The notes under the pieces were generated by a model. The model worked only from the letters and a program-made list of their open reading frames with translations, did no database searches and was not told the DNA's origin. A stretch of 64,000 bases of DNA, taken from the NCBI GenBank assembly GCA_042663485.1, contig JBHTAF010000006.1; one strand, 5' to 3'. Made by a program: the position numbers and the translations under genes. Positions 16,746 through 25,841 of this stretch are shown in pieces. This DNA is from Natronosalvus sp042663485. GTDB lineage: Archaea; Halobacteriota; Halobacteria; Halobacteriales; Natrialbaceae. Positions within the stretch are counted from its first letter, which is position 1, and each line of letters opens with the position of its first letter.

Positions 16746-17450
16746 TCACCTCGTTATTAGGCGTTCAACGCCGACCATGGCGTCACGGGTGACGAGGTCC
16801 GCTAGTTCGGCTTCGGAATCGCCCTCTGTTTCCGGTGGACGGCGAGGGAGAACGAGATAGCGCAGGTCCGAGGTGGCATCCCACACGTGAATATCAACGG
16901 AGTCCGGCAGGTCGAGACCGAACTCTCGAAGCACCGATCGAGGTTCTCTGACCATTCGAGAGCGGTATTCTGGTGACTTGTACCAAGTCGGGGGGAGGCC
17001 AAGTAACGACCAGGGATAACACGAACACAGCGTGCAGACGGTTACGTTGTGCTCGTCCCGTGTGTTTTCGACGACCTCGATGTGTTGGTCACCGATATCG
17101 AAGTCGAATTCCGCGATCGCTGCGTCCGCGTTATTGAGCAGTCTCCGCTTGAACGAGGGGTTAGTCCACGCCTTGGCGACCACGCGTGCGCCGTTCTGTG
17201 GACCGACGTCCTCCTCGTACGACGAAATGGTTGTCTCGACAGCGTCGACCGAGACAATTCCCTTCTCGGCGAGCAAAGACTGAATTGCGCGCGTGCGTGC
17301 TTCGAGTTCGGTCGACGAGTTCGGGTCAGGGTCGCCGTGATCGTGATCGTGATCGCCGTGATCGCTGTGATAATATTCATGGCGTCGCCCCTCACCCGGG
17401 GAGCCGGGAGACTGTTCGCCCTCCTTACGTTTCTCGTCAGAGTTGTCCAT
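16746..17450 (-). CDS. nthA: nitrile hydratase alpha subunit, cobalt type
   Basis: A 234-residue alpha subunit. The metal-binding claw VCTLCSCYPW places ligands at Cys139, Cys142 and Cys144; Thr at the second position of CTLCSC marks the cobalt (not iron) class. GLPPTWYKSPEYRSRMVREPR and LVTRDAMVGVERL are also family hallmarks. The enzyme hydrates nitriles to amides in the cytoplasm. An unusual feature is the N-terminal tail, with a His/Asp-rich run at residues 24-39 (HEYYHSDHGDHDHDHGD) before the conserved domain, which could hold or deliver metal. Confidence 0.93.
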   Translation of the reverse strand: MDNSDEKRKEGEQSPGSPGEGRRHEYYHSDHGDHDHDHGDPDPNSSTELEARTRAIQSLLAEKGIVSVDAVETTISSYEEDVGPQNGARVVAKAWTNPSFKRRLLNNADAAIAEFDFDIGDQHIEVVENTRDEHNVTVCTLCSCYPWSLLGLPPTWYKSPEYRSRMVREPRSVLREFGLDLPDSVDIHVWDATSDLRYLVLPRRPPETEGDSEAELADLVTRDAMVGVERLITR

Positions 17451-17487
17451 AGCTCATTTTCAGGTACTCGAATGGTGATAATAAACG

Positions 17488-18192
17488 TTACCCGCTAGAA
17501 GCCGGCGACAGGTGCCGCTCCCAGAGGTCTAGGTGTACGGCGTTCGGTTCATCGTAGGAGCCACCCCACAGTTCGCTGGTGGGAATCTCGACAGAATATA
17601 CGGTGTCAATGTCCGCGTTTTTGTAGTTAACCACCGTCTCGGGAACGGGGAACGGGCCGCGAACGGAACGAACAACGCCTTGTGCTCGTCGAGCGTACTT
17701 CGGCGTGCGAACGTGGCCTTCGGGGTGTCGATTACGGACGATGACATCTTCACCCGGTTGGAACTTGGGTTCGGGTCCGTCAGCGGTCCTGGAGAACCGA
17801 TCGCTCTCGAACTCCGACCGTGCGGTGTCGACGAGATCAACGTCCATCCGGTCGGAGAAGTCGTAATCACCGTTCTCGATGGCCGTCTGCCGGCGTTCTA
17901 CCTCCGCTTTCGTGAGGAGTCCCCGCTCAATACAGAGGCGTTCGATCGCCGAGAGCCACCGCTCGTAGTAGCCTGCGATCAGGTACCTCTCGGGAGGCAT
18001 CCGCTCGACGGCGTGCCGGAACTCGTCCAGTTCGTAGAAGTCTTGGGCGAGCAGAAGAAGATTCATCGCGAACGCGGTCCGCTCCCAGTCAGCGTGAAAC
18101 GTCGCCTCGTCTACGTCCACAGGACCGAAACCGTGCATACCTCCGAGGTCATGAACACCGTTCATAGAATCCGTATCGATTTGAGAGACCAT
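17488..18192 (-). CDS. nthB: nitrile hydratase beta subunit
   Basis: The protein begins MVSQIDTDSMNGVHDLGGMHG; the MNGVHDLGGMHGFGPV block is the standard start of beta subunits, and the true start could be the Met at 18165. The C-terminal SH3-like domain has GHVRTPKYARRAQGVV and TSELWGGSYDEPNAVHLDLWERHL, all typical. The open frame runs upstream to 18234, but the ATG at 18192 fits better. It is the first gene of the minus-strand operon beta-alpha-activator-amidohydrolase and lies back to back with the nitroreductase fusion. Confidence 0.92.
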   Translation of the reverse strand: MVSQIDTDSMNGVHDLGGMHGFGPVDVDEATFHADWERTAFAMNLLLLAQDFYELDEFRHAVERMPPERYLIAGYYERWLSAIERLCIERGLLTKAEVERRQTAIENGDYDFSDRMDVDLVDTARSEFESDRFSRTADGPEPKFQPGEDVIVRNRHPEGHVRTPKYARRAQGVVRSVRGPFPVPETVVNYKNADIDTVYSVEIPTSELWGGSYDEPNAVHLDLWERHLSPASSG

Positions 18193-18251
18193 AAGGTTCA
18201 CTTCACGTTGAGTCACCGGAACCACACCGAGCAAGATCAGTTTGCGAATGA

Positions 18252-18260
18252 GTTATATGA
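18252..18260 (+). promoter_or_regulatory. TATA box for the nitroreductase fusion gene
   Basis: GTTATATGA lies 26 bases before the ATG at 18282. The same AT-rich patch reads TCATATAAC on the other strand, so it could also serve the diverging nitrile hydratase operon. Confidence 0.4.
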
Positions 18261-18281
18261 ACGGTCGACAAGCAGTAGTGT

Positions 18282-19691
18282 ATGAACCGTCCTGCCAAAC
18301 AGCTAGACAAGTATACGGATCTCGCACGCACGAGGCGTGCTTCGAGGGCACCGCTGCCAGACCCGTATCCAGACAGTGTACTCAGGACGATCCTCGAAAC
18401 CGCGAACAGAGCACCGTCTGCCGCCGACGCTCGCCCCTGGGAGTTCATCGTCTTGACAGAAGAGGACCTCAAACGAAAACTGGCCGACATCTTCAGCGAG
18501 GAACCGAAATACAAGGGCCGCATCGACCCCACGTTCCCGCTGGCGGGCAACTCCAAGGAGTTCATCGACGCGCCGGCGACCGTACTTGTCGGCGGCGATC
18601 CACGCTACTATCGTTGGTGGCCGCAAGCCCCACCACGGGCCCCGTACGGCTCAAGAGAAAAGCTATTCCAGCAGAGTCTCGCGATGTGCACGATGACACT
18701 TCATCTCGCTGGGACCGCTGCAGGCCTCGGAACGACCTGGGTCTCGACTCGAGAGCCAACCCAAGAGAAACTTCGTGACGTACTTGACCTTCCCGAGTGG
18801 TTCCGGATCGTGTCTACGGCCCCGCTGGGCTATCCAGACCTCGACCGAGTTCCACTCTCGAAGTCGCGGATCTCTCTTGACGAGAAACTGCACGAAGACG
18901 CGTTCGACGGAGACAGCGTGCCGACTTATGAGGAGATAATGGCACGTAAGGAAGAGAGCCGCGAAGACGTCTACCAACCATCCGAAGAGGACGATAGCCG
19001 ATGGGAAACGGAGATAACTCTCGACGAGTTTGCGGCGCTATCGCGGTCCCAACACAGCGCTCGCGGGTTCAAGGACGAACCCATCTCCGAGGGAACGCTT
19101 CAGCAGATTCTTGAAGCCTCTATCGAGTCGCCATCTGCGGCGAACTCCCAGCCGTGGGAGTTCATCCGTGTCCGTGACGAATCAGCCCGTCGACGGCTCG
19201 CTGATATTCTCCATTGGGAACTAGAATACAGGCAGACGGTAGATCCGGACTTCTCCGAGAGCGCGTACCGAGATACTGCGCTGCTTGACATTCCTCCGAA
19301 AAGCGTAATCGATGACGCTGCCGAGGTGATCGTTGTCGCAGGAAACCAGCACCTCGAAAAACTCTGGCCGCAAGTGCCAGACGGATCCCGGCGGAAGCTG
19401 TTCCACCACAGCATCGCTACGGCAACAACCTCGCTTCACTATGGGGCCACTGCGGCAGGGCTGGCAACGAAACTTATCACACCATACGTGGCGACCGAGG
19501 CGAAGCTTCGCGACGCGCTTAATATGCCGTCTTGGTATCGGATCGAAACAATCGCGTTGCTGGGCGTACCCGACAAGAGTCGAACCGAGGACGTAACAAC
19601 GACGGACGTCGAGTCGAAGATACACCGGAACGGATTGAACGAGGCCCAGATACCGACGACTACCGAGATAGCCAGAGCGTTTCAGAACTGA
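18282..19691 (+). CDS. tandem-domain nitroreductase fusion protein
   Basis: A 469-residue protein made of two complete nitroreductase domains. The first (about residues 10-225) has RTRRASRAPL and APSAADARPWEF; the second (about 255-455) has SRSQHSARGFKDEP and SPSAANSQPWEF, followed by matching MTLHLAGTAAGL / TTSLHYGATAAGL blocks. A charged linker (EESREDVYQPSEEDDSR) joins them. Ordinary nitroreductases are homodimers with FMN at the dimer interface, so this fusion probably folds as an internal pseudodimer. The two domains differ clearly in sequence. It is divergent from the nitrile hydratase operon and 100 bp before livH. Confidence 0.88.
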   Translation: MNRPAKQLDKYTDLARTRRASRAPLPDPYPDSVLRTILETANRAPSAADARPWEFIVLTEEDLKRKLADIFSEEPKYKGRIDPTFPLAGNSKEFIDAPATVLVGGDPRYYRWWPQAPPRAPYGSREKLFQQSLAMCTMTLHLAGTAAGLGTTWVSTREPTQEKLRDVLDLPEWFRIVSTAPLGYPDLDRVPLSKSRISLDEKLHEDAFDGDSVPTYEEIMARKEESREDVYQPSEEDDSRWETEITLDEFAALSRSQHSARGFKDEPISEGTLQQILEASIESPSAANSQPWEFIRVRDESARRRLADILHWELEYRQTVDPDFSESAYRDTALLDIPPKSVIDDAAEVIVVAGNQHLEKLWPQVPDGSRRKLFHHSIATATTSLHYGATAAGLATKLITPYVATEAKLRDALNMPSWYRIETIALLGVPDKSRTEDVTTTDVESKIHRNGLNEAQIPTTTEIARAFQN

Positions 19692-19791
19692 ATCGGCGTG
19701 TCGCATTTGTCTAACCGAAGGACCGAATACAGGCGATCACCCTAGGAGTGAAAGATAGCTTTACATGAGTTGAACGTTAGACTATATCATA

Positions 19792-20679
19792 ATGCTTCCC
19801 ATGAGCAGTATAGTAGTAGCCAATATTTCGCAGTACGCCCTGAACGGCCTCAGCACAGGGATGATCCTGTTCCTGATGGCAACCGGCTTAACGCTCATTT
19901 TCGGGCTAATTGGACTGATTAATTTCGCGCACGGCGTACTCTTCACGCTTGGCGGCTACCTCACGATGGTGATATCGACGTCCACGGGCAGCTACTGGAT
20001 TGGAATCATTGCAGGGATGTTCCTCGTCGGTGCGTTCGGGCTCGTGCTCGAACGCAGCCTGCTGCACCACCTCTACGACAAGCCCCTGCTCGGATTTCTT
20101 GCGACCTTCGGCATTTGGCTGGTACTCGAAGAGCTAGTACTCTTTAACTGGGGAGGCCAATCATACTCGGTTGTATCGCCGCTTTCGGGCTCAATCGACG
20201 TATTGGGGACCAGTTATCCCACTCATAGGTTGTTCATCATCGTCGTCGGTCTCGTCGTCGCGGTCGTGTTCGGCGCAATCCTGAACTACACGAGGCTAGG
20301 GCTGGAGATACACGCGACTGCCGTCGACCAGCCGACCGCAGAAATTCTGGGCGTTCAGACCTCGAAAATTTACAGCATCACGTTCTTCACCGGAGTCGTC
20401 CTCGCAGCGTTCGCCGGTGGTCTGATCGCCCCGGTTACCTCCGTTTACCCCTCGCTCGGTACCGAGTATATGCTGTTCGCGTTTCTCATCGTCATGGTCG
20501 GTGGCCTTGGGAGTTTCCTTGGCTCGTTCTTTGTCAGCCTGGCCATCGGTCTTATTATCAGCTTCGGATCACTCTATATAGCACCGACGTACGTCACCAT
20601 CGGAATCTTCGCGATAGCGATGGGATTCATCTTATTCAAACCACGAGGCCTGTTCGGCACTAGTGGGGTGATGGAATGA
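19792..20679 (+). CDS. livH: branched-chain amino acid-type ABC transporter permease, LivH-like
   Basis: A 295-residue membrane protein with about eight hydrophobic segments and the LivH landmarks GLTLIFGLIGLINFAHG and VGGLGSFLGSFFVSL. It overlaps livM by 4 bp (ATGA). No ATPase or binding protein accompanies these two permease genes, so the livG/livF and binding-protein genes at 3.3-6.2 kb are the probable partners. Confidence 0.92.
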   Translation: MLPMSSIVVANISQYALNGLSTGMILFLMATGLTLIFGLIGLINFAHGVLFTLGGYLTMVISTSTGSYWIGIIAGMFLVGAFGLVLERSLLHHLYDKPLLGFLATFGIWLVLEELVLFNWGGQSYSVVSPLSGSIDVLGTSYPTHRLFIIVVGLVVAVVFGAILNYTRLGLEIHATAVDQPTAEILGVQTSKIYSITFFTGVVLAAFAGGLIAPVTSVYPSLGTEYMLFAFLIVMVGGLGSFLGSFFVSLAIGLIISFGSLYIAPTYVTIGIFAIAMGFILFKPRGLFGTSGVME

Positions 20680-21683
20680 GCGTCAAACAACTCAAAGAGT
20701 CTATCAACGAAAGTGTTGTCGGAAAACGATTTCAGGAGTTCATAAATCATCCGAAAAGTAATTTTCTGCTGATCGGCATGGGTTATCTCCTCCTCCTCGC
20801 AGTCCCGTTTCTTACGGGAAGCTTCTTTACTCGCGTGGTCGCAGAGGCGTTGATTCTCGGTATCCTGGCGGTAGCTGTTAACATTGCTCTCGGATATGTT
20901 GGTTTACTCACACTTGCGCCCGCGGCCTTCTTCGGTATCGGAGCGTACTCGGTAGCAAAGATTGTCACCGAGTACGAAGGAACGTACCCTCTGGGGGTCG
21001 TCATTGGCGTCCTTTTGGCCGCCGTCACTGGCTTCATCATTGGCTATGCGCCGATCAAAAAGCGGATGGAGCCAGTATACTTTGCAGTATTCACACTTGC
21101 ATTTGGCGTCATCGCGTACGACTTCACCTATTCCGCGACCGAGTTAACAGGCGGAGCTAACGGACTTGGTTTCGTCAGTTACCCTGAGTTCCTAGGGATT
21201 GATCTCGGTAGTGGGAATCCCCAGTATTACTTCATCCATCTTATGACGACAGTTGTACTCGCTGGTATTTATCTGCTGCTTCGGTCGGATTATCGATTGA
21301 TCCTCCACGGGATCCGCCAGAACGACCGACGTATGCAGTATCTGGGCTATAATACCGGCAGAGAACAGATGATCGCGTGGGTTCTGTCGTGTTCGTTATC
21401 GGCGTTCGCTGGGGCGCTCTATGTCGGCGTGATCGGTCTCGCTGCCCCTTCAATGGTGAGTTTCGACTTGACGGGTGAGGTGATTATCTGGATCATCGTC
21501 GGCGGGATCGGGACGATAGCGGGACCGTTCATCGCCGCCGTGCTGTTGAATTTCTTGGAAGCAATTCTCGGCGGTGTCTGGGCGGAAGGGTACCTGATCA
21601 TCCTAGGAATATTATTTATCTCCTTTGTCTTTCTCCTTCCCGACGGTATCATCGGAAGACTCGATAAACTCCGTGAACGGTGA
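20676..21683 (+). CDS. livM: branched-chain amino acid-type ABC transporter permease, LivM-like
   Basis: A 335-residue membrane protein. After a hydrophilic N-terminal 30 residues it shows repeated hydrophobic helices, the LivM-typical NIALGYVGLLTLAPAAFFGIGAY block and the late VGGIGTIAGPFIAAVLL coupling region. It pairs with LivH to form the transmembrane channel of the importer. Confidence 0.92.
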   Translation: MSVKQLKESINESVVGKRFQEFINHPKSNFLLIGMGYLLLLAVPFLTGSFFTRVVAEALILGILAVAVNIALGYVGLLTLAPAAFFGIGAYSVAKIVTEYEGTYPLGVVIGVLLAAVTGFIIGYAPIKKRMEPVYFAVFTLAFGVIAYDFTYSATELTGGANGLGFVSYPEFLGIDLGSGNPQYYFIHLMTTVVLAGIYLLLRSDYRLILHGIRQNDRRMQYLGYNTGREQMIAWVLSCSLSAFAGALYVGVIGLAAPSMVSFDLTGEVIIWIIVGGIGTIAGPFIAAVLLNFLEAILGGVWAEGYLIILGILFISFVFLLPDGIIGRLDKLRER

Positions 21684-21827
21684 GCTGTTGGCAAGATTCC
21701 GGCCTCGTCATTGATTCGCAATATCAAACTCGCATTCTTTATCGCTTTCTGCCGCTGCGCAGTTGATCAATGGGGAACGTCTGATTACCCCAGTAACTAA
21801 ATAGTGATCACCAGTAGTAGATATTAA

Positions 21828-23033
21828 ATGGGGACCGTTAACCAACCCCTCGACGGACTTCGCGTGATCGATTTTTCAGTAATGATAAGCGGAGGGTTTG
21901 CGACTATGCAACTTGCCGACTTCGGTGCAGACGTGATCTCCGTCGAACATCCGAGTCGACCAGATCCGCTCCGCGAATGGCCGCCGTTCGACGATGGCGT
22001 GTCGCTGTGGTGGAAGTCCATCGGCCGGAACAAGCGGTGTATCACGCTTGATCTCGCCTCAAAGGAAGGGCGGGCGCTCGCACTCAAACTTGTCGAAGAC
22101 GCTGATCTCGTGTTCGAGAACTTCCGTCCAGGGACGCTTGAGAAGTGGGATCTCGGACCGGAAATGCTCCACAAAGTCAACCCAGAACTCGTCCTCGTCC
22201 GTCTCTCAGGATACGGTCAGACGGGGCCTCGATCTGAGAAACCGGGGTTTGGGACGATCGCCGAAGGAATCTCCGGGTGGGCACACGTAAACGGATTCCC
22301 AGACCGTGAACCACTCCTCCCGCCGATCAGCCTTGCGGACCTGATGGCAGCCCAGTTCGCGATCCATGGCGCCACGTTCGCCCTACTGAACCAGCTACTT
22401 TCGGATGACGAGCAACTGGGAGAGGTGGTCGACATCAGCCTATATGAACCGCTGTTTCGCCTCTTCATAAGTGAGGTCGAAGCGTACGACCGGCTCGGGA
22501 TGGTTTCCGAGCGAATGGGGAATCGACATGCGAACGCCGCACCACGAGGAGTATATGAAACGACAGATGGCCACCTGACGCTGTCGGCGTCCTCGCAGCC
22601 GATCTTTGAGAACGTGATGCATGCAATCAATCGGCCTGAGTTGATCGACGATGATCGGTTCGACACAAACGAAAAGCGTGTCGAGAATGTGAATGTACTT
22701 GACGAGATCATCGAATCCTGGACGCAAGCTCGCAGTACTGACGACGCCCTGGAGCGTCTGGAATCCTACGACGCGATCGCCGGCCCAGTCTACGACATCG
22801 GGGACATCTTCGAGGACGAACACTACGAGGCGCGAAAGGACATTGTTGAGATGGAAGACAGCGAGCTGGGGACTGTCCTGACGCCTGCGGCAATTCCTAA
22901 GTTCTCACAAGCATCTGGCGCCGTGCGCCACGCAGGCCCTCGTCACGGTCGACATAACGAAGAAGTATACCTCGACAAACTCGAACTCGACGAGGAGACG
23001 TACGAGGAACTCCACAAAGAGGGAGTGATCTAG
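21828..23033 (+). CDS. class III CoA-transferase (CaiB/BaiF family)
   Basis: A 401-residue family III CoA-transferase. PLDGLRVIDFSVMISGGFATMQLADFGADVISVE is the standard opening, and the segment around VRLSGYGQTGPRSEKPGFG is the family CoA-binding region. The catalytic Asp expected in LADLMA-type context is present (PPISLADLMAAQFA). It moves CoA between carboxylic acids, activating the substrate or an intermediate for thioester chemistry. The next gene, a DRE-TIM enzyme, begins 3 bp after its stop, so the two probably work in sequence. Confidence 0.9.
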   Translation: MGTVNQPLDGLRVIDFSVMISGGFATMQLADFGADVISVEHPSRPDPLREWPPFDDGVSLWWKSIGRNKRCITLDLASKEGRALALKLVEDADLVFENFRPGTLEKWDLGPEMLHKVNPELVLVRLSGYGQTGPRSEKPGFGTIAEGISGWAHVNGFPDREPLLPPISLADLMAAQFAIHGATFALLNQLLSDDEQLGEVVDISLYEPLFRLFISEVEAYDRLGMVSERMGNRHANAAPRGVYETTDGHLTLSASSQPIFENVMHAINRPELIDDDRFDTNEKRVENVNVLDEIIESWTQARSTDDALERLESYDAIAGPVYDIGDIFEDEHYEARKDIVEMEDSELGTVLTPAAIPKFSQASGAVRHAGPRHGRHNEEVYLDKLELDEETYEELHKEGVI

Positions 23034-23036
23034 CGT

Positions 23037-24146
23037 ATGGAAGCAATTGAGACGGCCGAGGTACTTGTAAGCGATGTTACGCTGCGAGAGGGAAATCAGC
23101 GGCCAGGCAAGTCATATTCGGTCGCCCAAAAGGTGCGTGCAGGGCGCGCGCTTGATCGTCTCGGGGTCGACTACATCCAGGCAGGATTCCCGATAGCTGG
23201 CAAGACCGACAAACAAGCGATCACGGAACTCGGAGAGGACGTGAGCGCCGATGTGGTCGGGTTAGCCCGGGCCAAGCCCGGTGACGTCGAGGCAGCGAGC
23301 GCGGCCGAGACAGATGCCGTCGATATAATCATTCCGGCCTCAAAAAAGCTTCTGAAACATATGCTCGGGAAGCCTCGGGGCCGGGCTTGGGAGATGACGG
23401 AAGAAGCCGTTTCAGTCGCGCAGGATCAAGGGCTCGAAGTCCATCTCACTCTTGTAGACGCATTCCGGGCGGACCCAGACGTTGTACGTGTCGCTTTCGA
23501 TCGGTTCCCCAATGTGTCGTACATCACACTCGCAGATACGGTAGGCGCGCGAACGCCGACAGCGATCCACTCGGTTCTTCGGGATCTCCGCGGAGATATT
23601 GAGTTTTCACGGCTTGGCGTGCACTTTCACGACGACATGGGCGTCGCAACCGCCAACGCTCTCGTCGCCGCGAAGGCCGGCGCCACGAAAATCGACGTGA
23701 GCGTTGCTTCGATCGGCGAACGAGCGGGAAACACAGCACTGGAGGAGTTCGTCGTCGCGGGAAGAACATCCGCGGAGGTCAACTTCGCGCTCGACTCGTC
23801 AAAGCTCATCCCTGAATGCCGTGACGTACTTGACGCTCTTGAGGAATCTGTATCCGCGGAAAAATCGATCCTGGGCAGCGATGTATTCGCGCACGAATCG
23901 GGTCTCCACACTGCAACTATGCTGGATGACCCTAGTACGTTTGAACCGTTCGATCCTGAATTGTTTGGCGGCAATCGTATCCTGCTGTTCGGCGACGGAA
24001 CGGGCCGAACCGCTGCACGTCGGCTGTTGGCGTACTGTGACATCGAACCGACCGACAACGTTGTCACGGAGTACCTCGACCTACTCTCGGAGCGCGGCCC
24101 TGTCGAACTCGATGATGCGCTGAATATTGCGAAGGAGCACCTATGA
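23037..24146 (+). CDS. DRE-TIM metallolyase (isopropylmalate/homocitrate synthase-like)
   Basis: A 369-residue TIM-barrel enzyme. SDVTLREGNQRPG is the DRE metal-binding loop (with REGNQ in place of the usual RDGEQ), HFHDDMGVATANALVAAKAG supplies the HxH metal ligands, and SIGERAGNTALEEFV is the signature of the LeuA/homocitrate/citramalate synthase group. The length matches the catalytic domain plus a short tail and lacks the LeuA allosteric domain, so it is probably not feedback-regulated by leucine. It may condense acetyl-CoA with a keto acid, or cleave a hydroxyacyl-CoA made with the CoA-transferase encoded just upstream. Confidence 0.85.
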   Translation: MEAIETAEVLVSDVTLREGNQRPGKSYSVAQKVRAGRALDRLGVDYIQAGFPIAGKTDKQAITELGEDVSADVVGLARAKPGDVEAASAAETDAVDIIIPASKKLLKHMLGKPRGRAWEMTEEAVSVAQDQGLEVHLTLVDAFRADPDVVRVAFDRFPNVSYITLADTVGARTPTAIHSVLRDLRGDIEFSRLGVHFHDDMGVATANALVAAKAGATKIDVSVASIGERAGNTALEEFVVAGRTSAEVNFALDSSKLIPECRDVLDALEESVSAEKSILGSDVFAHESGLHTATMLDDPSTFEPFDPELFGGNRILLFGDGTGRTAARRLLAYCDIEPTDNVVTEYLDLLSERGPVELDDALNIAKEHL

Positions 24147-24437
24147 ACTGGACAAAGCATAAGACATTGACAATAACGGCAGTTGCTTAAGTTCGCCGAC
24201 GAGCGGAACAGTTCGTATGAACGGATGAGATTAACACACTACGAGATGAGAACTGAGATGAAGCCTGTTAATTGTTCGACTATCGTCGCGATACGAACGG
24301 ATACGGCTGGAACGGGAGGGCGATACTGGGGTCAAATTTACTTCAAACTCTATAACCTGTTTACTTCTCAAACTGGGTAATAGGTACTGCCTGCTCATAG
24401 GAACAGTTTTAGAACTAGGGGTCATGTTATTGATTGT
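24147..24437 (+). other. intergenic, no gene seen
   Basis: About 290 bp with short non-conserved frames only. GTTTTAGAAC near 24404-24413 is a reasonable TATA element for the following M24 gene. Confidence 0.5.
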
Positions 24438-25724
24438 ATGTCACAGTCTGCAGACCGAGAGACCAAGGATCGATCCGAGTACATTCCACAGTTGTCGGTC
24501 GAGGAACGCGATCGGCGCTGGGCGGACATCCGAGAGCGGATGGCCCAACGTGGCGTTGATTGTCTAATAATTTGGGGCAACGATCGCGCATGGGGCTACG
24601 GACGGGCAAATCTCCGCTATCTCACACATATTCCTGGCCAAATCGACGCAGTTGGTATTTTCCCATTTGACGGAGAACCGGTAGTCTTCAGTGAAATCCC
24701 CCACATGCATATGCCTCAGAATGTCTGGAACCTCTACCAAGACTGGGTTGATGATTCCCGGTTGTACCAAGGGATCAACCAAGTTGTTGATGAAATCAAA
24801 CAGCGGAATCTCCAAGAAAACCGACTTGGTATCGTGGGCTACAAAGCTACGCTCTCGCAATTCAACGTTTCATACAGCGATCTGACGACGCTAATGGATG
24901 CCCTTCCGAAGGCCGAAATCACCGACGAAACCGACTTAGTCGAACGGGCCCGCCTGATCAAAAGCGACGAAGAGATCGAGATGTTGCGGGAAGCCGGCCA
25001 GATGGCCCGAAAGATGGCCGAACCGGTTCTGACTGCCGAACCCGGCCAACAGGAATGTGAAGTCTACGCCGACATGATCCGAACTCAGATCGCCGAAGGT
25101 GGCGAGGCATACATCTTCAACCTGTTCGACTCCGGGTCACCAACCGGCAACGAGACAAAACACCTCCTGCACGGCAAAGGCCAGCCTATCTCGCCGTCAA
25201 CACGTACGTTAGCAGACGGTGATCTCATTATCACAGAATATCACGCCAACTATGGCGGGTACTTAGCTGCAGCAGAGAAATCCGTCGTACTTGGAAATCC
25301 CCCGAAAGAATTGGAAGATATCCACGAGGTCTGTCTCCAATGCCAAGAAAACGCGATGAAGAGCTTCCGTCCGGGTACCCGTCTTGAGGATGTGTGGGAG
25401 AACATCCGAGCCCCTGCAGAAGAGGCTGGGATGTCGTTCGTTGAGCTTGGCTTCCACGGTCACGGATTAGCGTCACCAGAATTCCCGTCGACGGTGTACC
25501 CCCAAGAGCCCACACACGCTTATCCAGAAGGCGTCAATCACCCCATCGCTGGCAAGGGATTAGAAGACATTCGGCTACGCGAAGGGATGGTGTTCGGGAC
25601 GAACATCGATATCTATGACCCCAGTTGGCGCGACGATGTCGGGCTAATGTTCGGCGATACATTCCTAGTGACGGACGGGGAGCCAGAGCGGCTCGTGAAC
25701 ACACCCAAAGAACTGATTGTCTAA
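24438..25724 (+). CDS. M24 'pita-bread' family protein, creatinase-like, metal ligands lost
   Basis: A 428-residue protein with the two-domain M24/creatinase layout: an N-terminal creatinase domain (NLRYLTHIPGQIDAVG near residue 60) and a C-terminal pita-bread domain. Of the five residues that bind metals in M24 peptidases only the GHG histidine (His342) is recognisable. The first Asp is Glu267 (LIITEYHANYGGY), the second is Ala (LAAAEKS), the Glu of the EPG motif is Asn389 (FGTNIDIY) and the last Glu is Gly (LMFGDTFLV). Loss of the metal site is known in creatinase, which hydrolyses a C-N bond without metal. A hydrolase for creatine-, ectoine- or amidine-like compounds is therefore more likely than a peptidase. 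A decayed relative lies at 13500-13898. Confidence 0.85.
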   Translation: MSQSADRETKDRSEYIPQLSVEERDRRWADIRERMAQRGVDCLIIWGNDRAWGYGRANLRYLTHIPGQIDAVGIFPFDGEPVVFSEIPHMHMPQNVWNLYQDWVDDSRLYQGINQVVDEIKQRNLQENRLGIVGYKATLSQFNVSYSDLTTLMDALPKAEITDETDLVERARLIKSDEEIEMLREAGQMARKMAEPVLTAEPGQQECEVYADMIRTQIAEGGEAYIFNLFDSGSPTGNETKHLLHGKGQPISPSTRTLADGDLIITEYHANYGGYLAAAEKSVVLGNPPKELEDIHEVCLQCQENAMKSFRPGTRLEDVWENIRAPAEEAGMSFVELGFHGHGLASPEFPSTVYPQEPTHAYPEGVNHPIAGKGLEDIRLREGMVFGTNIDIYDPSWRDDVGLMFGDTFLVTDGEPERLVNTPKELIV

Positions 25725-25808
25725 GCAAGTTCTTCCGGCAATCGATTGCCAATTCGAGGCTGATATATCGAAGATTGACATGATTCGTCACTTGATCAGG
25801 AGGGCATA

Positions 25809-25819
25809 AAAATATATTA
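25809..25819 (+). promoter_or_regulatory. TATA box for the aldo/keto reductase gene
   Basis: AAAATATATTA is centred about 28 bases before the ATG at 25842, as for a leaderless transcript. Confidence 0.5.
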
Positions 25820-25841
25820 CTACCACCCGGTATGTTCACGT

